In this document: positions 18,284 to 27,165 of the stretch, piece after piece
Layout: the number at the start of each line of letters is the position of its first letter
Numbering within the stretch: the stretch's first letter is position 1
NCBI GenBank assembly: GCA_034925865.1
Contig: JAYFRN010000027.1
Coordinates: 1 to 64,000, forward strand
Length of the DNA stretch: 64,000 nt
Reading direction: 5' to 3'
Source: Oscillospiraceae bacterium
GTDB lineage: Bacteria > Bacillota > Clostridia > Oscillospirales > SIG627
Made by a program: the position numbers and the translations under genes
Notes under the pieces: generated by a model
The model's database searches: none
Told to the model about the DNA's origin: nothing
Seen by the model: only the letters and a program-made list of their open reading frames with translations

Positions 18284-18823
18284 TTAATCATAATTGTCGA
18301 TTTTCTCGACCCATGATGTATCAAGCTCTATCGGCGTATTGCGCCCATGGAGCGATGCGGTGACTTTAACTCGTTTGAAATCAGGCGATATCTCATCGAC
18401 CACAGCACTGGTGATATGAGCGGCAAGCGGTCCCTGTATTACGCGAACAAAATCTCCGACTTTGAAACTCAAGCTGACTGAAGTCGTGTCAACTCCGAGT
18501 GCCTCCACTTCATCATCGCGAAGCATAACCGGCTGTGATCCTGGACCGACGAAACCGGTGACACCGCTTGTGTTCCGCACAACGTGCCAGCTTTCGTCGT
18601 TCATTATCATCTTCACGAGAACATAGCTCGGAAAGAGCTTCCGTTCTTCAACTTTATCTATCGAGGGATCGACTATCTTCTCGATCGGAATTTTAACCGA
18701 TTGGATCAAATGAGACAATTTTCTGTTTTCAACAATCTTTTCGAGATTTGCCGCCACTCGATTCTCATAACCGGAATAAGTATGAACGACATACCAATGC
18801 GGTGTTTCGTTATCTTGAAGCAT
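18284..18823 (-). CDS. nusG: transcription termination/antitermination factor NusG
   Basis: 179 residues with an N-terminal NGN domain (WYVVHTYSGYENRVAANLE, then SYVLVKMIMNDESWHVVRNTSGVTGFVG) and a C-terminal KOW motif (VGDFVRVIQGPLAAHITSAVVDEI). Binds RNA polymerase and couples to ribosomal S10 or Rho. In the standard order secE-nusG-rplK. Confidence 0.97.
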   Translation of the reverse strand: MLQDNETPHWYVVHTYSGYENRVAANLEKIVENRKLSHLIQSVKIPIEKIVDPSIDKVEERKLFPSYVLVKMIMNDESWHVVRNTSGVTGFVGPGSQPVMLRDDEVEALGVDTTSVSLSFKVGDFVRVIQGPLAAHITSAVVDEISPDFKRVKVTASLHGRNTPIELDTSWVEKIDNYD

Positions 18824-18838
18824 TTTTATCTCCTGTAA

Positions 18839-19162
18839 TCAGCTAATCTTCCCAAGTAACAGAATAAGCTCGGTCAAGCCTAAATCGAGAAGGCCGACAA
18901 CGAGTCCAACTCCAACTATTGCAACCAGTACGACACCAGTACTTTTAATGACATCTTTTTTCGGATACCATACGACCTTTTTCATTTCGCTCTTATAATC
19001 TCTGAAAAAGCCGGATATCCTTTTGCCTAGTTTCTTCCAGAACGCGGAGAACTTGTTTCCTTGAGCATCACTTTTTTTAACAGATTTTTTATCAGCTTTT
19101 TTTTCAGAAACGCTTGTAACAACTCCGGTTGTGTCTTCTGTCGGAATCTTTTCGTCTGCCAT
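18839..19162 (-). CDS. secE: preprotein translocase subunit SecE
   Basis: Small subunit of the SecYEG channel. A charged lysine-rich N-terminal extension of about 45 residues is followed by FFRDYKSEMKKVVWYPKKDVIKST, the SecE amphipathic helix motif, and a single C-terminal membrane span (VVLVAIVGVGLVVGLLDLGL). ATG 19162 has AAAGGA at proper distance; the ATG two codons earlier is too close to it. Confidence 0.93.
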   Translation of the reverse strand: MADEKIPTEDTTGVVTSVSEKKADKKSVKKSDAQGNKFSAFWKKLGKRISGFFRDYKSEMKKVVWYPKKDVIKSTGVVLVAIVGVGLVVGLLDLGLTELILLLGKIS

Positions 19163-19215
19163 AATCATTATCCTTTCATATATTATAATAATCGGTTCGT
19201 ATAATGCGCGGTAGA

Positions 19216-19377
19216 TTACTTGGATTCCTTATGCATTGTGTGTTTGCGGCAGAAACGGCAGTATTTATTCATTTCGATTCTGTCAGGTGTGTTTTTCTTA
19301 TTCTTTGTTGTGTCATAATTCCTCTGTTTGCACTCCGAGCATACAAGAGTGATTTTGACTCTGTTTTCAGCAGCCAT
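19216..19377 (-). CDS. rpmG: 50S ribosomal protein L33
   Basis: A 53-residue protein, [16 protein letters not shown] at the N terminus and [16 protein letters not shown] near the C terminus. The two CxxC pairs (CSEC, CRFC) make it the zinc-binding form of L33. GGAGGTG lies 8 bp ahead of the ATG. First gene of the rpmG-secE-nusG-rplKAJL operon. Confidence 0.96.
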   Translation of the reverse strand: MAAENRVKITLVCSECKQRNYDTTKNKKNTPDRIEMNKYCRFCRKHTMHKESK

Positions 19378-19497
19378 TTTCGGCACCTCCGTTTATTTCA
19401 ATACAATTCGTACCTTCCTCAATAAAGGCAAAGATAAATACAAGCTAAAACGACAAATATAATTTGCCATAAAAAAAGACCTTCAAGAGGTAAATAT

Positions 19498-19526
19498 AAT
19501 ATAACACAATATAATAACTTTGTCAA
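19498..19526 (-). promoter_or_regulatory. promoter of the rpmG-secE-nusG-rpl operon
   Basis: On the minus strand TTGACA (19526-19521), 17 bp spacer, TATATT (19503-19498). The start site would be near 19491, leaving a leader of about 115 nt before rpmG. Confidence 0.8.
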
Positions 19527-19535
19527 TATTTATTT

Positions 19536-19570
19536 ATAAAAAATTCCCGCCATTTATATCGGCGGGAATT
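19536..19570 (-). terminator. terminator after the surface protein gene
   Basis: Perfect 10 bp stem AATTCCCGCC/GGCGGGAATT (19542-19551 with 19561-19570); on the minus strand it is followed by TTTTTTATAAATA. It ends the transcript of the LPXTG-like surface protein just upstream of the rpmG promoter. Confidence 0.85.
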
Positions 19571-19589
19571 TTCTTCTTACAATAATATG

Positions 19590-20876
19590 TTATTTTGATT
19601 TTTTAGCGGCAATAATGCCTGCGCAGGATGCAAAAGCGAGAAGCGCAAATATAACAAGCCCGGTATCACCGGTTTTGGGTGTTTCAGTGGAAGTGTCGTC
19701 AGGCTTTTCAATAGCCTTGGAAGCATCGGCAAAAACATAATTTGTAGCACCGTCAACTGTAGAGAAAAAAGCGCCGTCAGAAACAGTCGTCCAATACGAA
19801 ATTTCTGTCGCTTTTCCGTTGACTACAGCAAAAAGTTTAGAGCCTGCGGAAGGATTGGCAACGCGGATAGGTGAGTTTACTGCCGCGCCGGCAACCTTAT
19901 ATTCCTTGTCTACTTTATTGAAAAGAGTGGCATTTTCATTTACTTCAACAGGTTTAAAAGCATAATCGGTAGCTTTAAAATTGGTTGCGTCTGCGTGATT
20001 GATTGCAACTGAATAAGCAGGTTCAACCACTGTGCCTTTGGCGTCAAGGGCGGCAATGGTCGCGCCCTGATCTATAAGAGTTAATGTTCCTGTAAACGCG
20101 GAAGCCTGTCCGGTTCCGGCTATTTTATTAATAGTTGCGCCTTCTTTAGCGATTATAGTCAAGTTATTGCTTACATTTCCCAATCCGCCCCATATGGTGC
20201 CAGGATTGAAGTTCTTTCCTACAACAAATACTGTTTCGACATCTTGAGCGACTCCGCTATTGCCATTATAGGAAACAAACGAGTGCGCAAACGCGCCGGT
20301 TGCATACATTTCCATCGTTCCGGTGCAGTAAATATAGGAACCGGAGCAATTTGAGAAAGTAACAGTGTCTTCAGCAACAAAATTACCTTGGAACGCGTCG
20401 AACATCACACGGATTCCGCCGCAATCAATTTCAAGATTTCTGTATATTGTGCTGTCATAATTATTGAATTGAATGGAATTTGCAAAAGTTATTTTCCCGC
20501 CGTCGCCGGTGACTATTATGGTATTATCATGACGCGGAAGGTTGATAGTGGTTTTCAACCATTCATCTGTGTAAATGGTTTTTCCTGATTCGTCCGTTTT
20601 TACTGTTCCGTCGTCGTTTTTTTCGGCAACTTTATCAGTAAAGACTGCATCGCCGGCGACATCTCCGGTTATTGTAATGGTACCGCCAGTTTTTGATAGC
20701 GCATTATATGCGCTGACAAGATTGTTGAATGGTTTTGCTTTGGTACCATCTCCGTCTGTTCCGGCTGTTCCGTCTACATATACAATTTGATCAGCCGCAA
20801 AAGCATTGATGGAAGCTATCGCACAAAAACTAATGATCAAAGCAAACGCAAGAAACATTGATAAAACTTTTTTCAT
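19590..20876 (-). CDS. secreted, wall-anchored beta-helix-like surface protein
   Basis: About 428 residues. N-terminal signal peptide (MKKVLSMFLAFALIISFCAIASINAFA), then a YVDGTAGTDGDGTKAKPF opening that resembles parallel beta-helix (pectate-lyase-like, DUF1565-type) domains, with repeated short turns rich in Gly, Thr, Asn and Ile. The C terminus is a sorting signal: TPKTGD, a hydrophobic stretch (LVIFALLAFASCAGIIAA) and KKSK. The sorting motif is a PKTGD variant lacking the leading Leu of LPXTG. ATG 20876 with GGAGGA is preferred over a TTG four codons upstream. The ligand is unknown. Confidence 0.75.
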   Translation of the reverse strand: MKKVLSMFLAFALIISFCAIASINAFAADQIVYVDGTAGTDGDGTKAKPFNNLVSAYNALSKTGGTITITGDVAGDAVFTDKVAEKNDDGTVKTDESGKTIYTDEWLKTTINLPRHDNTIIVTGDGGKITFANSIQFNNYDSTIYRNLEIDCGGIRVMFDAFQGNFVAEDTVTFSNCSGSYIYCTGTMEMYATGAFAHSFVSYNGNSGVAQDVETVFVVGKNFNPGTIWGGLGNVSNNLTIIAKEGATINKIAGTGQASAFTGTLTLIDQGATIAALDAKGTVVEPAYSVAINHADATNFKATDYAFKPVEVNENATLFNKVDKEYKVAGAAVNSPIRVANPSAGSKLFAVVNGKATEISYWTTVSDGAFFSTVDGATNYVFADASKAIEKPDDTSTETPKTGDTGLVIFALLAFASCAGIIAAKKSK

Positions 20877-20904
20877 AATTTCCTCCAATTATTAGATTGT
20901 GGTA

Positions 20905-20933
20905 ATTATAACACATTATTAAATGATATTCAA
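20905..20933 (-). promoter_or_regulatory. promoter of the surface protein gene
   Basis: Minus strand TTGAAT (20933-20928), 17 bp spacer, TATAAT (20910-20905), 29 bp ahead of the preferred start codon. Confidence 0.7.
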
Positions 20934-21007
20934 TACTTAATTTTATTTAAATAAAATTTTCGTATATTTATCTTTTATTTGATATTTGGAATTATGAGCT
21001 TCCGTGA

Positions 21008-22117
21008 TTAACACTCCAATACATTATAAGTTTTATTATTTCGCAACTGATCTTTGCAGACAATCAGTCTTTCCAATACATTCCGGTCTATAATAAACAG
21101 CTTTTTAAATAATAATATCAACTCGCTTTTTACTTTATCGCCGCAGATACGTTCACCCGCGTCATCCGCGATCCTGTAATTTGATTCCGGTGTCACGCCA
21201 AGCAATTCCCATATCTTCCAGCATAGATCATGAAATAGAAAATACTGTTTCGCGGATTCCAGGAATAGTTCTTTTACAACGATATCATCCGTTTTGCAAT
21301 ATAAATCTGAAGCAAAAGCTTCCGCGGTATGCCAGCGGCTTTCCACTGTGTAACCGGCAAGGCAGTTTATCCATTCAGCAGTCTGATGTTTATCTGATCC
21401 GCCGTCGTCAAGCGCGTCCACGATTTCCCTTTCAAGCTTTATACCACCGCTATTTTCAAGCATAAATATCATATGTTCAATCAGCGCAGGTAAATCTAAT
21501 TTTGGTTTCTCACTTGTGATAATAATAGCGCATATAAGAGAATCATACCACTTCCCGGTATAAAACAAGCCCGAGTCTGTATATCCGTCCGGTGTATGAG
21601 AAGGCTTTACTGACCAATGGTCGTGAGAATCTATACCATACAGAACATCGCCGTCTGTATCATATCCGGTTACAACATGCCAGTCCTCACCTATGCCATG
21701 CTTCATCAGAACAGGCATGCCGCAGTCAACCGAATATGAGATGCGTTTAAATAATTCGGTTTTACGCTCTGCCCGATCAATAATTTCATAATTATATCCG
21801 GCGGATTTCATCGCGAAATCGAGAGTGCCTGTCGTGCTTATTTGATCGAAGCTCCATAAAAGGCCGACACCGGTAACTGCTAAATAATAATGATACCGGC
21901 TGATATGAAGCCGATTTTCCATCGATTTATTTCCGCATCCGCCGCAATTATCGCATACGGAATGATTTCTACTGCAATAAATTGGAGTGTTACCGCTTGC
22001 AATTGTGTTGTTATCTGCTTTTTGTGCCGCAAGAATCGCTGATACAAACGCACAGATGAAGCCGTCGCTTTGCGCATCCACGGGATATTTTATTATGTTC
22101 TCGTTTATTTTTTTCAT
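21008..22117 (-). CDS. BtrH N-terminal-like (papain-fold) protein, catalytic paralogue
   Basis: 369 residues. The first 210 residues resemble the BtrH N-terminal/C39-like fold: Cys22 near the start (DGFICAFVSAIL), His147 in EDWHVVTGYD and Asp163 in LYGIDSHDHWS give a plausible Cys-His-Asp triad. BtrH itself transfers an acyl group in butirosin synthesis, but this fold is also used by peptidases, so the reaction is open. A cysteine cluster CSRNHSVCDNCGGC (48-61) is inserted and could bind metal. The C-terminal half is helical and unrecognised. A paralogue lies directly upstream on the same strand. Confidence 0.6.
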   Translation of the reverse strand: MKKINENIIKYPVDAQSDGFICAFVSAILAAQKADNNTIASGNTPIYCSRNHSVCDNCGGCGNKSMENRLHISRYHYYLAVTGVGLLWSFDQISTTGTLDFAMKSAGYNYEIIDRAERKTELFKRISYSVDCGMPVLMKHGIGEDWHVVTGYDTDGDVLYGIDSHDHWSVKPSHTPDGYTDSGLFYTGKWYDSLICAIIITSEKPKLDLPALIEHMIFMLENSGGIKLEREIVDALDDGGSDKHQTAEWINCLAGYTVESRWHTAEAFASDLYCKTDDIVVKELFLESAKQYFLFHDLCWKIWELLGVTPESNYRIADDAGERICGDKVKSELILLFKKLFIIDRNVLERLIVCKDQLRNNKTYNVLEC

Positions 22118-22267
22118 AATGTCTGTTTGTTTCCTGTCTGGCTTATATAATAATTAAATTATATGAAGCTCCGAAAATCTACTTAAAATACGGAATCACT
22201 TGTTTCTGCACTGATTATGACTTAAAAAGGTTATTCTGATCATCAAAACATTATTTTGTGTAAATAA

Positions 22268-23296
22268 TTATAGCTTTCCTATAACATGTCCTATATTCTC
22301 CGCTGCTTTTAAATCCAGTTTTCTACAATACTCAAGTATAGATACAATCTTCATTCTTGTTTCATGATCTAGTAATTTACTGTCATTATCTCCCGTGACA
22401 AGAAAATGTACTTCCCACATTTTATCATGAATCTGGCTAAAAGCCGATACCGCTTCCTGTAAAGAGTTTTTACTCAAATATTCTTCACATTCGGTAAAAA
22501 AGGCTGCGGTGTAGCATCTTCTTTCAGCAAGATCAAATTTTTCGGGATTTATATAACGCATTTTGTCCTTTTTCCTGCGATAGTTATCATCATTTTCAAT
22601 ACGGGAAATCCATGTGTCCCACATATATTCACCGAAGCCGTAATCGTATGTATTTTTACCATTTGAAATAAGCATCTGATATCCGCGTTCAAGTGCTCTA
22701 ATAACAATTTCCCGACGAGATCTTGGTTCCTCCAATCCGTCAATAAAAACCACAGCAAACAGATCATCAGTCCAATTATCATAAATACGGCTGTTTTTCA
22801 TCATATCAAACGCCTTGCATGAGTTTCCTTTTGAAAAAGGATAAGCTCTGACTTTTTGCCCATTTTCTTCATATCCCATAACAAGCAAATATTTATTATC
22901 GTTGTACAGAAATATCATCGGTAAATCATTGTTGATATGCTCAACAAGTTCTTCTGTTTTTACTGTATTCATCACCAGACGGTATTTTATACCCTCCGCA
23001 TTAAAGCAATCTTTAAGAGGCTCGCCGTTCCACAGTCCTGCTTTTAATATTCCGTGAGGTAGATCAAATAATAACCCGAAGCCTTCTCCCGATACTCCCA
23101 TTTGAAAAAAATAATCCAGATCGTTCTCCCATGTACGGCCATGAGCCTGTAGCTTTCCAATACGCGGAGGCAGCCCCATAAAGGTTTTCAAAGCGCTTAT
23201 CATAGCAGGGAATGCCATATCATGCGGACACATCGGGTTTTTATGTTTTTTTCGGACACCGCGTTCCGATATTATATGATTCGATGTGTAATTCAT
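22268..23296 (-). CDS. BtrH N-terminal-like protein, paralogue lacking the catalytic His
   Basis: 342 residues with the same two-part organisation as the neighbour at 21008-22117: an N-terminal papain-like region beginning NPMCPHDMAFPAMISALKT with Cys23, then LPMIFLYNDNKYLLVMGYEENG, then a helical C-terminal half. Where the neighbour has WHVVTGYD this protein has KYLLVMGYEE, so the expected catalytic His is absent and it may be a non-catalytic partner or a binding protein. It lies 150 bp from its paralogue and overlaps the GyrI-like gene stop by 4 bp. No function is assigned. Confidence 0.5.
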   Translation of the reverse strand: MNYTSNHIISERGVRKKHKNPMCPHDMAFPAMISALKTFMGLPPRIGKLQAHGRTWENDLDYFFQMGVSGEGFGLLFDLPHGILKAGLWNGEPLKDCFNAEGIKYRLVMNTVKTEELVEHINNDLPMIFLYNDNKYLLVMGYEENGQKVRAYPFSKGNSCKAFDMMKNSRIYDNWTDDLFAVVFIDGLEEPRSRREIVIRALERGYQMLISNGKNTYDYGFGEYMWDTWISRIENDDNYRRKKDKMRYINPEKFDLAERRCYTAAFFTECEEYLSKNSLQEAVSAFSQIHDKMWEVHFLVTGDNDSKLLDHETRMKIVSILEYCRKLDLKAAENIGHVIGKL

Positions 23297-23740
23297 TTTC
23301 CCTCCTTTTGCTTTATAGCAGTAAAATAATTCATTTGATTATAACCCAACACTTTTTGCGCATCCTTTGGCGTTATGACGTTGCCCATATCAGGACGTGA
23401 AGGATCACGTTCGAAACCGTGAGCGGAAATGAAAGCCTCCACTGCTGCCATTTCTTCATAACTGGATTGTCCGTCGATTCCTGTAACAATCGCATAAAGA
23501 CCACCTTTAAAATTGATAACCTTTAAGCCATCCGGAACCTTCGTATCTTCTCTGTATATATAAAGCCAGTGAAAACCGCCGGATTCTCCCCATATACCAT
23601 CCCAGAACAGGTAATCACATGGGAAAACATTATTATCTGTCTGTTCATTCAAATAAAATAAAGTTTTCACTTCCAAACTCCCCAATGCCTGAAGAAACCA
23701 TCCTGCAGTCCGGAATTCGGCATATTCTTACAGATTCCAT
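23293..23740 (-). pseudogene. GyrI-like effector-binding protein, frameshifted
   Basis: The visible 130-residue frame starts abruptly with weak start codons (TTG 23685, GTG 23670), but a better beginning lies in another frame: ATG 23740 with AAAGGAGAG before it gives MESVRICRIPDCRMVSSGIG and then EFGSENFILF, ending at a stop shortly after. That stretch reads like the missing N terminus of the same domain (DCRMVSSG followed by EFG). Joining it near 23650 to NEQTDNNVFPCDYLFWDG, with one base removed, restores a full-length GyrI/AraC effector-binding domain (GGFHWLYIY, VPDGLKVINFKGGLYAI, DIGQSSYEEM-like). So it is probably a gene with a +1 frameshift, or a sequencing error. Confidence 0.65.
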
Positions 23741-23854
23741 ATATACTCTCCTTTATTATTGCTTTTTTACTGGTTTGGATGAAAACATCCAGTTGACAGT
23801 TCACGCGTCATAAACTATGAATGAGCATTGCGATACTCATAAGTCAGGTACGCG

Positions 23855-23944
23855 ATAAATCCCATCCGGAGAACATCCTGCGAAAATGTTCTCCGGATTT
23901 TAAAAAGCTCTTTTCTATAATTATAGAAGCTTTATGGGATTTAT
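23855..23944. other. three-way-junction palindromic structure
   Basis: An 11 bp perfect outer stem (ATAAATCCCAT 23855-23865 with ATGGGATTTAT 23934-23944) encloses two perfect inner hairpins: CCGGAGAACAT paired with ATGTTCTCCGG (within 23864-23898) and TTCTATAATTATAGAA (23913-23928). It lies in the 250 bp gap between the small cysteine protein and the GyrI-like pseudogene. No coding function is seen. It may be a transcription terminator, a small structured RNA or a mobile palindrome. Confidence 0.6.
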
Positions 23945-23989
23945 TTTCGAAACCCTGCTTAAACCATAATTTATATGGTTTTTGTAAAC

Positions 23990-24214
23990 TTACACAATTT
24001 CAGAAATTTTTGCGAAAAACTCATCTTTTGTTTCGCATACTGTGAATACGCCGTTAAGAAATCCGAATACCTTGCCTTCGAGCTCGGGGCATTTGCTTGC
24101 ACATTTACCAATGCATCCGGTAGTGTAGTCCTTCGTTTTTACCTTTCCCTTGAGCTCGGTCACGTCGAAGCCGGAGCATTTTTTACATACGCGTACTTTT
24201 TTCGGTTCAGCCAT
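23990..24214 (-). CDS. small DUF1450-like cysteine protein
   Basis: 74 residues from ATG 24214, which has a strong AAGGAGG site seven bases upstream. Cysteines fall in CKKC near the start and CIGKCASKC in the middle, followed by FGFLNGVFTVCETKDEFFAKI. The second half matches the pattern of DUF1450 (YuzB-like) proteins, small thioredoxin-fold proteins suspected of binding an iron-sulfur cluster. Function unknown. It starts 18 bp after the stop of the GyrI-like gene upstream, so the two are likely cotranscribed. Confidence 0.6.
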   Translation of the reverse strand: MAEPKKVRVCKKCSGFDVTELKGKVKTKDYTTGCIGKCASKCPELEGKVFGFLNGVFTVCETKDEFFAKISEIV

Positions 24215-24231
24215 TTGATTGTCCTCCTTTT

Positions 24232-24756
24232 TCATTCTATGTAAAAACAGATATCGAGAATTACGTTCCCTTTGTCATCCGGGGTTGTAAAACGCGGGCA
24301 GGTATAACGCTCAAAAAACCAATAAGCTCCATTGTCGCTTTGAATGGCATGACCGTTTTCCATGAGTTTTCCCGAACATCTGCCTTCCTGCATATAGACC
24401 TCGCCCTTTGTCTCGTCTCCGTAAACCCAGCAAACGCCAAGTATCGACGCGGGAAAGTCGCGGTATTCAAAGCCTTCCGGGACTTCAGTTCCTTCAGGCG
24501 TAAAAATACCTATCCAATATTGAAACGGCTCGCCGTCTTTATGCCTCATCAGACCTATATAGGCGCCGCTGTCCTTAAATGTTTCACAGGTCTTCGTTTT
24601 GCATGCGCTTTCAATACTTTCAAACCAGCCGTTTTGAAACCATTCACCCCACTTATTGCCGAATCCGCCGTTAACACGGTCAGAATCACCGTATTTTTTT
24701 CCTATAAAACGCGTCGCCGGGATTTTTTGTGTGTAACACTTGATAATTTCCGCCAT
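24232..24756 (-). CDS. GyrI-like effector-binding domain protein
   Basis: 174 residues forming a single GyrI-like small-molecule-binding (AraC effector-binding) domain: KIPATRFIGKKYGDSD at the start, FQYWIGIFTPEGTEVPEGFEYRDFPAS and a C-terminal WFFERYTCPRF. No DNA-binding domain is attached. Such stand-alone domains bind or hydrolyse small molecules. AGGAGG precedes the ATG. It heads a short unit with the DUF1450-like gene; a second, damaged GyrI-like gene lies 500 bp on. Confidence 0.75.
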   Translation of the reverse strand: MAEIIKCYTQKIPATRFIGKKYGDSDRVNGGFGNKWGEWFQNGWFESIESACKTKTCETFKDSGAYIGLMRHKDGEPFQYWIGIFTPEGTEVPEGFEYRDFPASILGVCWVYGDETKGEVYMQEGRCSGKLMENGHAIQSDNGAYWFFERYTCPRFTTPDDKGNVILDICFYIE

Positions 24757-24826
24757 TTTGATCTGCCTCCTATATTTTTTTATTAATATTTGATTGTATA
24801 ATATTCAATCAATATATTGCAGAATA

Positions 24827-27031
24827 TTAAAAAACTTGCGATAATCCATTATAATCAAACCTTATAGGCTTAATTCCTATTAAAAACCGGATCATATATG
24901 TCTTTGTAAGCTCGTCGATTTCTTCAATGACACCCTCGCCAAAAGCTTTGTGCTTTACATTCGTGCCAACAGGTAATATTTTCATTGCGGACGGCTTATG
25001 CATTACAGTCTGTAAGGCATGCTCTTCCATAATATCCTCACTGATATGACCAATCCTGGTGATATGTTCATCATTGATATCAAACAGGAATCGGGATGGC
25101 GTTTTCATATAGCCACGGAAACCGAAGCCTTCGCTTTCGGTCATGTAAAGCTGCTTTTTCGCACGGGTCATGGCGACATAACAAAGCCGTCGTTCTTCTT
25201 CCAGAGCTTCCTCCCTCCTCTCTTCAAGGGAACGGGCGGATGGAAAGATCTTTTCTGAAAGTCCGGAGATAATGACAGTATGAAATTCCAACCCTTTTGA
25301 AATATGCGATGTCATGATTTTAACACTATCTTTTTTATCATCTTCCTCGATATCCCGTTGAAGTGACACATCCTACAAAAATGCCGAAAGAGTCAGCGGT
25401 TCACCATAATCGGCTTCCAACGCGACAATGGAACGCATTAGTTCGGATACATTATCAAGCCTGTCCATTTCACCGCTTTCACGGATGTATTGTTCATATC
25501 CGGTTTCAAATAACAATTTTTGTAGCAATTCGGATACTTGCGCGGTTTTGGCATATTCTTTCATATTCTCGATAATATGTATAAATTCCTTCGCGCCTGA
25601 GCCTTTAAATACCGAATTGTCAATATACTTTTGTAAAATATCATACATGGTTACATTATCCGCATCAGCTTGCGATTTTATAAATGCAAGCTTGTTTTTA
25701 CCCATCTTACGGCGGGGTACGTTCACCACGCGTTTGAAAGACAGATCATCGCTGTATTCCACAAGCCGGAGATACGACAGCACATCTTTTATCTCCCTTC
25801 GCTCATAAAATCCTACACCGCCGAATACCACATACGGGATATTTTGTTTTAAAAATCCTTGTTCAATAAACCGCGAAACATAGGCGGAACGATATAGAAC
25901 CGCAATATCGGAGTATTTACCGCCTTTTTTTACATGATCTTTAATTTTACCTGCGATATAACCGATCTCATCGGTATCGTTTTTACCATGATAATGCTCG
26001 ACCGCCGCACCGCTTTCATTCTGCGTATGTAATTCCTTTTCAATACGGTTCTGGTTTTTGGCAATAAGGTCATTTGAAGCTTCCAAAATTTCTGGTGTCG
26101 ATCGATAATTCTGATTGAGGAATATTGTTTTAAAATCAGCCTTTAGCGCCCCGATTTCGTGATCCGCGAAATATGACGGTGCTTCTCCGGAAAAATATTT
26201 ACGGATATTATCTTCAAATTCCAATAAAACTTCCATACGTGAGCCGCGCCATTCGTAAATATTCTGATCGGGATCGCCCACAACAAAGAAATTCTGATGA
26301 AGGTCTGTCAATGTGCGGATAAGCTTGAATTCCTTCATGGTAATATCCTGAAATTCGTCTACCATCACATAATGCAGCCGCTTCTGCCATTTTTGCAGGA
26401 TATCCTCATGCTTCTTGAATAAATATATCGTAAAATTGATAAGATCGAAGAAGTCCAGCCCAAAATACTTTTTCTGCTTTTCCATGTAACGAAATATAAC
26501 TTTTTGACGCAAATCCTTTGGTTCCACCATGCCAATTTCATTACCCGGGACAGCCATGTAATTCATGTAATCGCCCAGATTCTTTTCGTATCGAATTTGG
26601 TCGATCATAAATTCAAAGGTAGCGGTATCCATTTTTATACCGAGTTCTTCATACACTTCTTCTAAAATACTTTTTTGATCGGTATTATCCAAAACAACAA
26701 AGCTTTCAGGATAAAATAATCGCCCGATGTCCTCACGTAAAACACGGGTGCAGAAAGAATGAAGCGTAGACACGAACGAAGTATCTATGCCGTCGCCAAG
26801 CAGCCGGCGCAGCCTGACTTTCATTTCGCGTGCAGCCTTGTTTGTGAAGGTTATGCAAAGAATGCCGGCAGGAGAAACTCCCAGCTCCTCTACAATATAA
26901 GCGTATCTAGCTGTCAGAGCACGTGTTTTGCCGCTGCCTGCGCCGGCAATGACACGGACATATCCTTCGGTTTGAATAACCGCTTGTTTTTGCTGTTCAT
27001 TCAGGCTTGATATGATTTCATCTATATTCAT
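24827..27031 (-). pseudogene. UvrD/PcrA-like helicase interrupted by in-frame TAG
   Basis: Superfamily 1 helicase. The N-terminal 552 residues contain the Q motif (LNEQQKQAV), Walker A AGAGSGKT, motif II VDEFQD, GDPDQNIYEWRG and the 2B region. They end at TAG (25375-25373). The next codons in the same frame continue directly with DVSLQRDIEEDD, SHISKGLEF, the motif VI YVAMTRAKKQLY and a C-terminal PcrA-like Tudor region (GTNVKHKAFGEGVIEEID). No frameshift exists; a single codon separates two conserved halves, and CAG to TAG is the simplest origin. Joined length is about 735 residues, normal for PcrA. As read, motifs V and VI are lost, so it is a pseudogene unless the amber is read through. It lies downstream of the XRE-ImmA pair with a repeat between. 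Confidence 0.85.
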
Positions 27032-27057
27032 GTTATTACATCACTTCGTTCGGTGTC

Positions 27058-27159
27058 TATAAAAACGGCAATTATAGAAGTTTATATAAGAGAGAAAAGT
27101 CCATATACCAAAGCCTTTTCTCACTTTAAGCGGTAACTATTTAATTGCCGAGTTAATAA
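27058..27159. repeat. palindromic intergenic repeat, copy C
   Basis: Well preserved, about 102 bp. Core AGAGAAAAG (27091 region) with CCTTTTCTC (27114-27122), loop TCCATATACCAAAG, and the right terminal arm TATTTAATTGCCG-AGTTAATAA ending at 27159. The left arm is AAAAACGGCAATTATA. Lies between the ImmA gene and the helicase gene. Confidence 0.85.
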
Positions 27160-27165
27160 TTGTTC

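Noticed and set aside
24232-24756. AraC-type transcription factor
   Set aside because: Only the effector-binding domain is present; no helix-turn-helix is encoded.
25019-25258. Plus-strand frame spanning the helicase C-terminal part
   Set aside because: Opposite conserved helicase motifs on the minus strand.
25364-25384. Pyrrolysine insertion at the helicase TAG
   Set aside because: Pyrrolysine is known mainly in methylamine methyltransferases, and nothing in the window supports its machinery; a nonsense mutation is simpler.
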